NCBI GenBank assembly: GCA_020718205.1
Contig: DYSN01000010.1
Span: 1 to 55,375 of the forward strand
DNA length: 55,375 bases
Direction: 5' to 3'
From: Draconibacterium orientale
Lineage (GTDB): Bacteria; Bacteroidota; Bacteroidia; Bacteroidales; UBA12170
Below are positions 38,377 to 48,558 of the stretch, in pieces (positions within the stretch are counted from its first letter, which is position 1; each line of letters begins with the position of its first letter). The notes beneath the pieces were generated by a model. That model made no database searches. It saw only the letters and a program-made list of their open reading frames with translations, and was not told the DNA's origin. Made by a program: the position numbers and the translations under genes.

Positions 38377-38929
38377 AATAATTAGTTTTTTTTTGATTGT
38401 TAATTGATCTTTTTTATCGATAAAATCAATTTCCTTGTTTGTGAATTGACTGTTATCAAATTTTAATTTTTAGTTTAATATTTTCAACAAAATTAGCACC
38501 ACAATTACGAAACATCAACTTTTTCGCATGCACAAAAACACATCGAACACATTTTTTCACTACATCATTACTACAGCTACTCATATCCTTATTAATTGAT
38601 TGTCTTAGCATTACAGCAATTCAATTACCGAAATAATGCTTTCTCAAAAAAGAAAAATAATAATATTTGTTAAAATTTGTAAAATCTAAAATGGCTCATC
38701 AATCTTCTCCTTTTGACTTGATTATATTGAGTTCATATCCTGAAGAAAATCTTCTATGAATTGTGGCTAAATAGCTATTTATCAATATTTTATAATTTCA
38801 CAATTATCTTCTTAGAAACATGAATCTTCGTTAGGTTAATTTTTTGCGGGAAAGAAATCTGATAATTTAATTGATAAAAACAAATTCAAAACAGGAAGAT
38901 AATACCTTGATTACCTATTGTTTACAATA
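38377..38929. other. 553-bp regulatory intergenic region heading the glucan locus
   Basis: This very AT-rich stretch lies between the stop of the SusR-like regulator gene and the start of the PKD gene. It holds the promoter candidate at 38488-38519 and no credible gene. Its length and position make it the best candidate for the operator bound by the regulator. I did not find a convincing long direct or inverted repeat by eye. Confidence 0.5.
38488..38519 (-). promoter_or_regulatory. Candidate promoter of the glucan utilization locus
   Basis: On the minus strand TAATTTTG (38495-38488) matches TANNTTTG, with GTTG 20 nt upstream (38519-38516). The start site would be near 38481, leaving a leader of about 105 nt before the PKD gene. 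Confidence 0.42.
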
Positions 38930-41812
38930 CTAAAAGCTCATGATAAAATCCGTGAGATTGGAATCGTGCTCCAAACCCAATTTTTTCCGCAACCGATAGC
39001 GGGAAATTTCAACTCCGCGGGTAGAGATATTCATTAAACTGGCTATTTCCTTGCTTGTGATGTTCAATCTGAGGTAGGTACAAAGCCTCATTTCGCGTGG
39101 AGTGAGGTCAGGATAGTCGGCTTTGAGTCGTTTTAGAAACTCCTCGTGCACGTTTTCGAAATGACTTTCGAAGACTTCCCACTGGGTTTCGTTCTCAATT
39201 TCGCGGTTCACTTTCCGAATGATGGAGTTGATATGGTTGGTGATGATGTCGTCGCCTATGTCTTTTGACAATTTATGAAGCTCATTTTTAATGGTGCTCA
39301 GGGTTTTGCTCTTCTGTATCATTTGCATGGTACTATTGGCCAACTCCTTGTCTTTCTGCTTCATATCTTTCCGAAGCTCTTCGTTGCGCATTCTAATGAG
39401 CTCTTTTTCAGCTTCCAAAGCTTCCCGTTGCAGCTTTTCTTCCTTCTTCCTAAAAATTTCCCGCTGAACTTCTTCGTGTTTCTCTTTTGCCTTTTCAAAC
39501 CGCTTACGCATCAAATAAATGACCACTATAACAAGCATCACGAATATTAAGAAGTAAATAAACCGGGCATAGATGGATCGATGAAAAGGGGGTAAAATTT
39601 TAAACGAAACTGATTCTTCATAAGTTATAGTTCCGTAGATGTTTTTAGCTCTCACCTTAAACCGATAATCGCCTTCGTAAAGATTGGTGAATTCTCTAGA
39701 AGTCTTTGGCTGCCAGTCGCTCCAATTGTTTTCATATCCTTCGAGATAGGTGGAAAATGAAATATTCCCCAGGTTTGAAAAATCGTTGGCGCTAAACTCA
39801 AAGGAAATTTCGTTATTACTGAACTCTAGAATTATGGGCTGGGTTTTATTTGAAAGCAAATAAGATGAATCGGAGTAATAGGTTCTAAGATGATTTAAAT
39901 AGCAGTGGAATGAATAGTCGTATTTGCGGTTCATTTCGGAACGGTAAAAGGCAAAACCATTTTCTACTGCAAACAGAACATTCTCATTATCATAGGGATA
40001 AACATACTCGAAGCTGTGCATAAACTGCCCATTCAATTTCTTAAAAGGGAGCCTGACATCGGTATATTGGCCATCCTCCCACATTCTCAGAACGCCAGTT
40101 TCTGTTTGTGTAAAATACCAGAGATTGCCTCCCTTGTCCCCGTAAATGGCCTTTATCAATTGGTCGCCCAATAAAGTGGCCAGAAATTCGTCTTTCACAA
40201 AACCATTGGACTGATTGCTATAACGTAAAACGCCCTTTCCTGTTAAAAAGACAATTTTGTCTTTGATACTTGTCACCCCCCAAATGTCATTGGACAATCC
40301 GCCGGAACCCGATGGATAATAGTCTATATTGACAATGGAGTCGTAGTTTTTATCGAACCGGAATCGGTAAACACCCTTGTAACCGTGGGTCATCCAAAGA
40401 CTTCCATCGACATCGAAAGCCATGCTACGCGCCGATTCGGTGCACCCGTCGTACTGCTTGCTCATTTTCCAGGTTCCATTTTCTTTCACATAGAGAACAA
40501 GCCCAAGATAGGTGCCACCTATAATCTTGTCTATATGACCTGGTATCTGCAGGAAAATCCATCCGCCCGGAATGTCCGATAATTTGTTTGCTTTGGAACC
40601 ATCTATTAGAAATGCGCCTGAATTGTGTCCACAAAACAATTGACCATCTATTTCTGTTAATGCCCAAACCTGGCCACGGGTAGATTCAATAATAGGGAGT
40701 TCTTTATTTTCACTAAAGGAATATAATTCGTTTTTTTTCTGAAAAAAAACACCTTGATTGGTGCCAAAATAGACATATTCGTCGTTTATGTAAGCCGCAT
40801 ATCCTGTGCTTAATCCGTAATTGTAACTTATTTTTGTCAATGGAGAATTAGTCTCCAGATAATCTATACCATGATCCGATCCCAACCAAATATTACCTAA
40901 ATAATCCTCCTCAATACAAAGAATGGTATTGTTTTGTAAGCCATCATGCATATTAATATGTTGAATGATTCCATTTGGATGACAAATCAGAACACCATTC
41001 TGAATGGTACCAAAGACAAGTGACCCACTTCTTGTTTTTAAAAGACTAAATACCTGGTTTTTCTGAAGAAAAGCCGATATGTCTGGTTGCCAATTTTTTA
41101 AATTATTTCCATTATACAAAAACACACCATCAGACGAAGTGGCAATAAGCAATTGATTATTATAGCTTAATAACCCCCAAATTTCTTTTCCACGAAGTTT
41201 CTCTAGTCCGTTGAGCGGAAATATCTTTCCCATGGCATACCGTAGCAAGCCATATTCCAAATCATTAACATATAATTCGTTATCAACAATAAATGAAAAG
41301 TGGAACTGCTTGGGAGCCATTATAAGCTCCAATTTTTCATTACTATAAATCATTAATTGTTCAAACGATTGAAAAATAATACCATCTGCATGCTCATGAA
41401 TCTTCCATACCTCTCCAAAATCTTTGTTGCCATTATTTATCAGATGCACCAAACTATGAAACTCCAATTTTCCCGATTCATCGGGCAAAAAATAGCCAAA
41501 TTCATTAAATCCGCCGGCATAAATTCTGTTGTCTTTGGTTTGTAGGACACTTCTAATAACACTTTTATTGGGTAATTGGTATAAATACCAGTAGAAGCCA
41601 TCAAACTCAAGGAGTCCGTTGTTATTGGCAAAATACATTTTACCGTTTTCGGCCTGAACAATGTCCCAATTTTGACTTCCGGCATTGTATATTGTTCTGG
41701 GATAGTTCTTTACATCGGGAGTACCTATGGGAATATTCTGTGCTTTCGAATAATATCCGAACAAAATAATAACCAAAATAAGACTAAAAAACCTCATGAC
41801 TGATCCATTCAT
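38930..41812 (-). CDS. SusR-like membrane regulator: beta-propeller, Y_Y_Y, LuxR-type HTH
   Basis: This 960-residue protein has a signal/anchor (about 5-24), then a long periplasmic propeller (Reg_prop-like repeats such as MYFANNNGLLEFDG and GNIWLGSDHGIDYL). A Y_Y_Y domain at about 660-740 (YEGDYRFKVRAKNIYG) is followed by one membrane helix at about 750-769, a charged coiled coil at about 770-860 and a C-terminal LuxR/GerE-type helix-turn-helix at about 895-950 (LTPREMRLCTYL, ITSKEIASLMNIS). There is no kinase or receiver domain, so it resembles SusR rather than a hybrid two-component system. It likely senses a beta-glucan oligosaccharide in the periplasm and activates the locus next to it. 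Confidence 0.88.
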   Translation of the reverse strand: MNGSVMRFFSLILVIILFGYYSKAQNIPIGTPDVKNYPRTIYNAGSQNWDIVQAENGKMYFANNNGLLEFDGFYWYLYQLPNKSVIRSVLQTKDNRIYAGGFNEFGYFLPDESGKLEFHSLVHLINNGNKDFGEVWKIHEHADGIIFQSFEQLMIYSNEKLELIMAPKQFHFSFIVDNELYVNDLEYGLLRYAMGKIFPLNGLEKLRGKEIWGLLSYNNQLLIATSSDGVFLYNGNNLKNWQPDISAFLQKNQVFSLLKTRSGSLVFGTIQNGVLICHPNGIIQHINMHDGLQNNTILCIEEDYLGNIWLGSDHGIDYLETNSPLTKISYNYGLSTGYAAYINDEYVYFGTNQGVFFQKKNELYSFSENKELPIIESTRGQVWALTEIDGQLFCGHNSGAFLIDGSKANKLSDIPGGWIFLQIPGHIDKIIGGTYLGLVLYVKENGTWKMSKQYDGCTESARSMAFDVDGSLWMTHGYKGVYRFRFDKNYDSIVNIDYYPSGSGGLSNDIWGVTSIKDKIVFLTGKGVLRYSNQSNGFVKDEFLATLLGDQLIKAIYGDKGGNLWYFTQTETGVLRMWEDGQYTDVRLPFKKLNGQFMHSFEYVYPYDNENVLFAVENGFAFYRSEMNRKYDYSFHCYLNHLRTYYSDSSYLLSNKTQPIILEFSNNEISFEFSANDFSNLGNISFSTYLEGYENNWSDWQPKTSREFTNLYEGDYRFKVRAKNIYGTITYEESVSFKILPPFHRSIYARFIYFLIFVMLVIVVIYLMRKRFEKAKEKHEEVQREIFRKKEEKLQREALEAEKELIRMRNEELRKDMKQKDKELANSTMQMIQKSKTLSTIKNELHKLSKDIGDDIITNHINSIIRKVNREIENETQWEVFESHFENVHEEFLKRLKADYPDLTPREMRLCTYLRLNITSKEIASLMNISTRGVEISRYRLRKKLGLEHDSNLTDFIMSF

Positions 41813-41895
41813 TGGGCTAATTTATAAAATTATTTATCAGCACAGGGCAAATAATATAAGAACAATGTTCTGCAAGGCTAACAAAAACAGGTTTT

Positions 41896-43119
41896 TTAAG
41901 CCTTTGGCTTATTTTTTAGGTATAGCTTTTCGGAAAAGATAATGGAATTCGATGCGTTTTTTACATTCACCTCATAAACTCCATCTGGTAGCTTGGAGTT
42001 CATTTCAATTTTGTTTTTTCCTTTGCTCAGGGTACGTTTCAATACCTGCTTGTTATCGGCGGTCACCAAAGTAAGTGTTAGCTTTTCGGCAAAGCATTCT
42101 ATCGCCAAACCGCTCAATCCTGGCTCAACTTTGAGCTTTTCCTGCGGATTAAAAGTGGAAGTTTGTGATGATGGGGTTTTGAGAATATCGAGTGTGAGAA
42201 GCACGGGCATATGGTCGGACATGTGATAAAGAGCCGTAATTACACTGTCGGGTGCGCTGTGATTGGGCGGATCGATAATGGAATGGTCAAAACGGTTTCC
42301 ATCCTGCCCCAGGGCTTTGTAACTGTCTTTTTGATATTGAATAAACTGCTCGCCGTACATGATGTCGGAGCTCAGGAAAACCATGTCGAACCTGTCGTCG
42401 AGCCCACCGGTGGAGCCACCGCCAAACTGTGTTTTCCGCACACTCTGTGTGTGAATATGAGAAAACCGGGGATTGTTGGACCAGTCTCCGGGAGTAAAAA
42501 TGGGATCCATAAGCCGGATATGATAGCCGCCACTGAGCACAGTATAAGCGGGTTCGCTGCTGCTGTAGAGATTCAAATCGCCCCCAAAAACCACATTTTG
42601 CAGCTGCGGATTGGAGCCCAGATAGGCCTTCAACTGACTGGCTTCCAAAGCTCTCAGAGCCATTTCTTCGTTGCCGGTGCTGGCTTTCAGATGTGCCGAG
42701 AAAAAGTTGAGAAAAACGGTATCGCCCAAAACCGGCATAACATAAAGGGTATAGCCGTTTATATGCCGCAAATCGGTTGGAATGACCATTTGTCCCTTCA
42801 ACCCCAGCTTTTTGGCATTATAAAAAATCATATTGTCCGAATCCTTACCATCGGTGAAACGAGCCCTGCTATAATGAGAAACTTTGCCCACATTGATGCT
42901 CTTCTGCAAAATTAAATCGGCTCCGGCTTCCGACACCAACTCGTTAACCACCAGAACATCAGGCTTCACATACTGAAGAATTCTCCGCAGTGTATCAGCT
43001 CGTTCGGGGGTATTTCGAGGGAAATTGAGTAAATTGTAGTACATCACCGTCAGCGAATTCTGGCCAAAAACCTGAACTCCAACAACAATAAATAGAAAAA
43101 TCAGGGCTTTAATCCTCAT
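41896..43119 (-). CDS. Secreted endonuclease/exonuclease/phosphatase-fold protein
   Basis: This 407-residue protein has a Sec signal (1-20, ending VFGQ) and an EEP fold with VVNELV (E60), FGGDLNLYS, FDMVF and the closing SDHMPVLL (Asp-His pair). The family includes DNases, RNases and lipid phosphatases; a secreted nuclease that scavenges nucleic acid is plausible but unproven. Residues from about 330 form a beta-rich end (LPDGVYEVNVKN, then a basic tail) that resembles a short or degenerate T9SS sorting domain. It lies 83 bp upstream of the glucan regulator on the same strand. Confidence 0.82.
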   Translation of the reverse strand: MRIKALIFLFIVVGVQVFGQNSLTVMYYNLLNFPRNTPERADTLRRILQYVKPDVLVVNELVSEAGADLILQKSINVGKVSHYSRARFTDGKDSDNMIFYNAKKLGLKGQMVIPTDLRHINGYTLYVMPVLGDTVFLNFFSAHLKASTGNEEMALRALEASQLKAYLGSNPQLQNVVFGGDLNLYSSSEPAYTVLSGGYHIRLMDPIFTPGDWSNNPRFSHIHTQSVRKTQFGGGSTGGLDDRFDMVFLSSDIMYGEQFIQYQKDSYKALGQDGNRFDHSIIDPPNHSAPDSVITALYHMSDHMPVLLTLDILKTPSSQTSTFNPQEKLKVEPGLSGLAIECFAEKLTLTLVTADNKQVLKRTLSKGKNKIEMNSKLPDGVYEVNVKNASNSIIFSEKLYLKNKPKA

Positions 43120-43213
43120 GTGATTTTATAATTAGGCGCTGGCAAAGATAGGGGAAAATCGATGGTTTTTTGGGGGTTGAAGATGTGAGATGAAGAGTAT
43201 TAGTACTTAAGTT

Positions 43214-43270
43214 GAGCGTCGGTTGCTGAGTATCGATTGCTGAGTATCGGTTGCTGAGCGTAGCCGAAGC
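43214..43270. repeat. 14-bp tandem repeats ending in a GAGCGTAGCCGAAGC motif
   Basis: Three near-identical 14-mers, GAGCGTCGGTTGCT, GAGTATCGATTGCT and GAGTATCGGTTGCT, run from 43214 to 43255, followed by GAGCGTAGCCGAAGC. The last motif is partly palindromic and is common between genes in Bacteroidota. It sits in the 207-bp gap between two minus-strand genes. Confidence 0.7.
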
Positions 43271-43326
43271 AAGCCAAAACACTGACCTTTGGACTCAATA
43301 GAAGTCTCCCTGTTAAGCTCTGATTA

Positions 43327-45363
43327 TTAATATTTTGTAATCTTTTGCGTATAAAGGAAATCATCAAGCTTTAGCCTAAGTATATAAACCCCAGGGGATA
43401 AATCTGAAACATTTACGGTTAAACTATTTTTTAGGCTCATGATTTCCTGTCCGCAGATTGAAAAAATGGTTATTTCTGAATTTGTAAATTTCGCGTCGGT
43501 TGTTATTTCAATCAGATTATTGCTTGGATTGGGATCAATACGCACTTCACTCACAAGGTCTTGATTTTCAAGCCCTGTTACATTATTCAAAGAAATTAAA
43601 TCAACATAAGGCGGCGAAACACTACTCGTTATTGTGTTATTTACGGGGGATACGGTACCATTTCCAACGATAGAATACTCGTGATTCCCATCAATTCTTA
43701 TTATTTGGTAATTCATATCCTGAGTCATGTTTTGAAATTCAACAGTGTAGGAATTGGATAAATTATTGGGGTTGGAAACAATCACATGAATGCTTGCATT
43801 ATTGGCATTTTTACCGGCCAAACATATATTCCCCAACGAATCGCTTCCCGAAGTCTGAAGCATTTCATGATCCACCAATTCACCAATGGCTTTGAATGCC
43901 AACCCGGAATATGAGTATTCTGCATTATCTCTAAAAAGTCCGAAAAAATATTCGTCCGTTCTGTATCTGTATGCTGCCGAAAGAGTTGTGTTTTGCAAAT
44001 AATAAATGCTCGATGCTGTTAGCGCAGCCGAAAGGGCATCGTCTCTGCCAAATTCTATTATGGTATTCTCTTCATTGTACGAATAGTTATTCCATTCGGT
44101 CAATAGCAATTCGATATTTTCCAGGCCATATTCCGAGAGAATAGTTTTCAAATCGTCCAATTGAACTGCGAAATGGTAAGGGTTCGAATAAGTATAAGAG
44201 TGATAGGAGAAAAAATCGAGTGGTGTATCATGCGCAACAATGGAATCTAAAAAAGGGCCCGAAAAACTATTATTTACTGATATCGCGAAGCCGGCAGCCC
44301 CAATTTTCAAAATACTGTCAAATTCTTTGAGTTTAACCGCTGTTGTCCGATACATATCGTAAAATTGCTGTGGTGTTCCCGCCCAAAAATGGGACAAATC
44401 AGGCTCGTTCCATATTTCCCATTTCTCGATATTATAAATATACCCGTCGTTCCAGCCATCGTTATAATGCATCACAATGTGCTTACATATGGTAGCCCAC
44501 TTATCAAAATCAGGGGGTGGAATATTGTATTCAGGGTTCAAAGTATAACTATATCCCAATCTAAAAAATGCCTGAGAATTAGCATTGTAAATGGATTCGA
44601 TCACCAAATCGGAAGCCGTGAAATCGTAAGAATCCGGATTGTTCGGATCTGCTGAAAAGTCCGGGAAAATTATATTTATATCACAAGTATTGTAAATATC
44701 ATGAGTCCTAACTTCCTGAATACCAATATCAATAAACTCATCGGTAAAATCATTGGCAGAATTGGGTGTTGTGGGCGAACTGTTTGTACAAAGTAAATGA
44801 TTATTGAAATTTCCTGTAATTTCTGATACATCTACCGTAAACAGCAAGTTGTTTGTCTCCTGAACTTCAGCGAGATAAAAATTATCAATCCACGCAGTAC
44901 CGGATTTCCCATTTAAAAAATAAAAGAAACTAAGATTGTTTACCAGCGGTGGTGATGTAAATCTCATTTTATAAGTTGTCCAGTCTTTTGAATAGCCCGA
45001 AACATACCCATTTTGAACAAAGACTTCGCTCCCATCGCTGTATTTCAAAAAAGGAAAAGCCAGATAATCCACACTCTCAGTTTTCACCGAATAGTATAAA
45101 TAGTAAGTCGTGTTTGGAGTTATTTCAATAGTTTGCAAAATGCCCGCCGTTACTATGGAATCTGGATTTTGTATGTTTAGTCTCAAACTTAGAGCTCCTT
45201 CATAAACCTCTGACATATCAATATTTACAGTAGCAAACGAGTTGTTCTCAATAAAATACCATGAATTTCCCCCATCTTCAAAACCGCCATTCTGAAGAAT
45301 GTTTTGGCTAAATCCTATTTGGGTGACGAGAACCAACAGAGAAATAAATATTTTTATATTCAT
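43327..45363 (-). CDS. T9SS-exported GH39-like glycosidase with N-terminal CBM-like domain
   Basis: This 678-residue protein has a signal peptide (1-19) and a CBM4/9-like jelly roll at about 22-170 (ILQNGGFEDGG to AWIDNFYLAE). A clan GH-A barrel of GH39 character follows, with acid/base E320 (EIWNEPDLSHFW) and nucleophile E423 (LLLTEWNNYS). A T9SS type A sorting domain occupies the last 75 residues (IDPNPSNNLIEIT to LSPGVYILRL). GH39 includes beta-xylosidases and relatives; the substrate here is uncertain. The gene stands alone outside the glucan locus, with its own candidate promoter at 45433-45465. Confidence 0.8.
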   Translation of the reverse strand: MNIKIFISLLVLVTQIGFSQNILQNGGFEDGGNSWYFIENNSFATVNIDMSEVYEGALSLRLNIQNPDSIVTAGILQTIEITPNTTYYLYYSVKTESVDYLAFPFLKYSDGSEVFVQNGYVSGYSKDWTTYKMRFTSPPLVNNLSFFYFLNGKSGTAWIDNFYLAEVQETNNLLFTVDVSEITGNFNNHLLCTNSSPTTPNSANDFTDEFIDIGIQEVRTHDIYNTCDINIIFPDFSADPNNPDSYDFTASDLVIESIYNANSQAFFRLGYSYTLNPEYNIPPPDFDKWATICKHIVMHYNDGWNDGYIYNIEKWEIWNEPDLSHFWAGTPQQFYDMYRTTAVKLKEFDSILKIGAAGFAISVNNSFSGPFLDSIVAHDTPLDFFSYHSYTYSNPYHFAVQLDDLKTILSEYGLENIELLLTEWNNYSYNEENTIIEFGRDDALSAALTASSIYYLQNTTLSAAYRYRTDEYFFGLFRDNAEYSYSGLAFKAIGELVDHEMLQTSGSDSLGNICLAGKNANNASIHVIVSNPNNLSNSYTVEFQNMTQDMNYQIIRIDGNHEYSIVGNGTVSPVNNTITSSVSPPYVDLISLNNVTGLENQDLVSEVRIDPNPSNNLIEITTDAKFTNSEITIFSICGQEIMSLKNSLTVNVSDLSPGVYILRLKLDDFLYTQKITKY

Positions 45364-45749
45364 AATTTAAGATGAGTATTATAATAGTTCCCAACTAATG
45401 CCAATTTTTCAGTGTTAATAATCAATTAGTTACAAAAATATCTATTTATTGTTGAATAGCGCAACAAGTTGACTAAAATACAGCAAAAGAGCCGTTTAAC
45501 GAGCAAAAATATGGCTTTTTAAATCGGCACAATAAAAAATGATGTTGTGGTGGTAAAATGATTTGGTGGATTATTGATATTTTGTTTCTCCCTCTCCCCT
45601 GTCCGAAATCGAACTCCCCACAAATCATTTGCGAACAGTTGCGTGAAATGAATAAATTTGCCGAAATTGTAACTTTGTCGGAATCAGGCCATCCTAAAAA
45701 ATGGCATATTTATTGACCCGTTTTTATCGTTCAACCGCTGCATGCTTTT
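45364..45749. other. 386-bp divergent intergenic region
   Basis: This region separates the GH39-like gene (minus) from the DUF5916 gene (plus). It holds the minus-strand promoter at 45433-45465 and a plus-strand TAACTTTG box at 45670-45677 that could drive the DUF5916 gene with a leader of about 65 nt. No gene is seen in it. Confidence 0.5.
45433..45465 (-). promoter_or_regulatory. Candidate promoter of the GH39-like gene
   Basis: On the minus strand TATTTTTG (45440-45433) has GTTG 21 nt upstream (45465-45462), close to the phylum consensus. The leader would be about 63 nt. Confidence 0.45.
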
Positions 45750-48341
45750 ATGAGAATATATATACTGCTTTTTTTATTGGTCATTTTTCAGCTGTCCTTT
45801 GCCCAGCGCCGTGTTTACGAGACATCGCGCTTCGAAGGTTCTGCCCCCAAAATCGATGGTATTGCCGACGAACCTGCCTGGGATGTGGTTCCCTGGGCCG
45901 GCGATTTTATTCAGTGGATTCCCGCCAATGGCGCCCCTCCATCGCAACGCACCAAATTCAAAATCATCTACGACGATAACTATCTCTATGTAGCCATTAT
46001 GGCTCACGACAGCGTGCCCGGCGACATTGTGCAGCGTATGTCGCGCCGCGATGGTTTCGAAGGCGACTATGTGGAAATCAATATCGACAGCTACCACGAC
46101 TACCTGACTGCTTATTCCTTCTCAGCCACCGCCGCCGGTGTAAAAGGCGATGAGCGTATTACTCTCAATGGCCAGTTCTGGGACGCTACCTGGGATCCAA
46201 TCTGGTATCTGAAAACCACCGTTAACGAAAATGGTTATCTGGCCGAGATAAAAATTCCGCTTACCCAGCTTCGGTTCTCCGCCGAAAAAGAACAGGTCTG
46301 GGGGCTGGAAGTGAAAAGAAGGTATTTTAAAAAGGACGAACGCTCTGTATGGCAGCCCATTCCGGAGAGCAGCACAGGCTATGTGAGCCTTTTTGGAGAA
46401 CTCCGCGGACTCTCTAACTTGTTGCCCAAAAAACAATTTGAAATTACCCCCTATGTGGTGGGTTCCTATGAACACTATAAGGCCGAAGAAGGCTCTCCAT
46501 TTCATAAAGGAGAAGAATGGAAGCCCCGGGTGGGTGTGGATACCAAAATTGGTCTCACCAACAATCTCACTTTAGACCTCACCATAAACCCCGACTTTGG
46601 TCAGGTGGAAGCCGATCCAAGCGAAGTGAATCTCACCGCATTTGAGTCGTATTTCGAGGAGCAAAGACCCTTTTTCATAGAGGGAAGGAATATATATACC
46701 TACGGCATGGAACCCGGCGACGATAGCTACGATGGCTTGTTTTACAGCCGTCGAATCGGCAAAGCACCCAGCTACGAACCCGATTACGATTATGTTAAAG
46801 CACCAGAAAACACTGCCATTCTGGGGGCAGCTAAAATTACGGGCAAAACAAAAAATGGGTTGAGTATTGGCATTTTGGAGAGCCTCACAAAAAAAGAATC
46901 AGCGCAGGTGATGAATGAGGGCAGCGACATCGAAAAAATGGTGGTGGAACCGATGACCAACTATTTTGTGGCACGGGTGGATCAGGAATTAAATCAGGGA
47001 AATACCATAGTCGGCGGAATGGTTACCTCAACAGAACGATTCAACAATGACAATCATTTAACAGAACTCCCCAATGCAGCCCAAACTGTGGGGCTCAATA
47101 TGGAGCATAGTTGGGCCAACAAAAAATATACGGTGGCTGCCAAATTTTTTGGCAGTCGGGTAACGGGTGATACCGCCAGCATTTTGAGCCTTCAAACCGC
47201 TTCGAGCCGATATTTTCAGCGGCCCGATGCGAAAACCATGCGTCTCGACTCCACACGAAAATCACTCAATGGAACCGGTGGGTTTGTTAGTTTTGGAAGG
47301 ACAGTAAACAGCGGCTGGAACTTTTTAACCTGGGTTAACTGGCATTCACCCCAATTGGAGCTTAACGATATTGGCTATATGCGCAATGCCAACGATATTC
47401 ACCACATTTTTTGGATTGGCTACCGAGGCTCGCAACCCAAAGGCATTTTCAGAAACCGGAATTTTAATATGGCCGAATGGACGGGGTACAATTTTGATGG
47501 TGTGTTTAAGTATTGGGGGCTGAGTGCCAATGCCAAAGTTAAATTTATGAATTACTGGGAATTAGGTATCGGAACCAACTACGACGGACAAGCACACAGT
47601 CAGACGATGCTTCGTGGAGGCCCCATTCTTACCATTCCTTCCAATATGAACTACTGGATAAATTTAGAAACCGATGAACGCAAGAAACTCGATTTCGAAT
47701 TGCTTTTCTTTCAAACTTTCGGGTTTCAAAGAAACATGCAAGTCACTGATGGAGCCTTAGAAATAACCTTCCGCCCAAGCGATCGGTGGGAAATATCTTT
47801 AAAACCATCCATCAATTTGAATCACAACAAGATGCAATATCTTACCACCGAAACTTTTGAATCGAAAGACAGGTATTTCATGGCCGAATTAAACCAAAAG
47901 ACAGTTGTTTTGGAATTTCGGGTCAATTTGAGCCTCACCCCCGATTTAAGTCTGCAATATTACGGGCAACCCTTTATTTCTTCGGGTACCTATTCCAACT
48001 ACAAATGGATTACCAACCCCAAAGCCAACCGTATAGAAGAGCAATATCAGCCTGTCTTTCCCAATGCAAATTTCGAAGTCGATTTAAATGAAGATGGAAA
48101 CTCAGATATAACCCTGGGAAATCCCGATTTCAAATACGTGTTTTTTCAATCGAATATGGTGTTGCGTTGGGAGTATTTGCCGGGGAGTACGATTTATTTA
48201 GTTTGGAGTCAATCGCGCAATGATGGTGATTATGAGCCATCTCAGCTGCCCTTTGCCTTTGATGAGGATATGAATCGAATGTTTGCCATCTTTCCCCACG
48301 ATGTTTTTCTGGTGAAGTTAAGCTATCGGATTCCTCTATAG
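45750..48341 (+). CDS. DUF5916 outer-membrane protein with CBM9-like domain
   Basis: This 863-residue protein has a signal peptide (1-18, ending SFAQ). A carbohydrate-family-9-like sandwich at about 25-210 (SAPKIDGIADEPAWD, DNYLYVAIMAHD, NGYLAEIKIPLTQL) is followed by the DUF5916 region with NPDFGQVEADPSEVNLTAFE and FEEQRPFFIEG. A long set of alternating aromatic strands ends VFLVKLSYRIPL, a barrel-type C-terminus. The family is widespread in Bacteroidota and of unknown function, probably an outer-membrane barrel with a periplasmic or surface binding domain. Local base composition is more GC-rich than the flanks. No enzymatic motif is recognised. Confidence 0.85.
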   Translation: MRIYILLFLLVIFQLSFAQRRVYETSRFEGSAPKIDGIADEPAWDVVPWAGDFIQWIPANGAPPSQRTKFKIIYDDNYLYVAIMAHDSVPGDIVQRMSRRDGFEGDYVEINIDSYHDYLTAYSFSATAAGVKGDERITLNGQFWDATWDPIWYLKTTVNENGYLAEIKIPLTQLRFSAEKEQVWGLEVKRRYFKKDERSVWQPIPESSTGYVSLFGELRGLSNLLPKKQFEITPYVVGSYEHYKAEEGSPFHKGEEWKPRVGVDTKIGLTNNLTLDLTINPDFGQVEADPSEVNLTAFESYFEEQRPFFIEGRNIYTYGMEPGDDSYDGLFYSRRIGKAPSYEPDYDYVKAPENTAILGAAKITGKTKNGLSIGILESLTKKESAQVMNEGSDIEKMVVEPMTNYFVARVDQELNQGNTIVGGMVTSTERFNNDNHLTELPNAAQTVGLNMEHSWANKKYTVAAKFFGSRVTGDTASILSLQTASSRYFQRPDAKTMRLDSTRKSLNGTGGFVSFGRTVNSGWNFLTWVNWHSPQLELNDIGYMRNANDIHHIFWIGYRGSQPKGIFRNRNFNMAEWTGYNFDGVFKYWGLSANAKVKFMNYWELGIGTNYDGQAHSQTMLRGGPILTIPSNMNYWINLETDERKKLDFELLFFQTFGFQRNMQVTDGALEITFRPSDRWEISLKPSINLNHNKMQYLTTETFESKDRYFMAELNQKTVVLEFRVNLSLTPDLSLQYYGQPFISSGTYSNYKWITNPKANRIEEQYQPVFPNANFEVDLNEDGNSDITLGNPDFKYVFFQSNMVLRWEYLPGSTIYLVWSQSRNDGDYEPSQLPFAFDEDMNRMFAIFPHDVFLVKLSYRIPL

Positions 48342-48558
48342 TTGATTTATGCGAATTGAAGTATTGTAAAAAAATCTCCTTGCTAATAAAAGCCTAAAGT
48401 TTAATCAATAATATATGGTTTAGGTATTTTTAAATAATATAAGGTCTCGCTAAATAAATTCAGTGAGTCACTTGAAATAATCATTTAAATTGGCTATTTT
48501 GAATCAAAAAGCCCTGAAAATCATTGTATAATTTGAATTATAGAATCTAAAAATGATT

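Noticed and set aside
38930-41812. Hybrid two-component system sensor (HTCS)
   Set aside because: The propeller and Y_Y_Y parts fit, but there is no histidine kinase or receiver domain; the membrane helix is followed by a coiled coil and a LuxR-type HTH, as in SusR-like regulators.
43214-43270. CRISPR-like array
   Set aside because: Units are only 14 bp, directly adjacent without spacers, and there are no cas genes.
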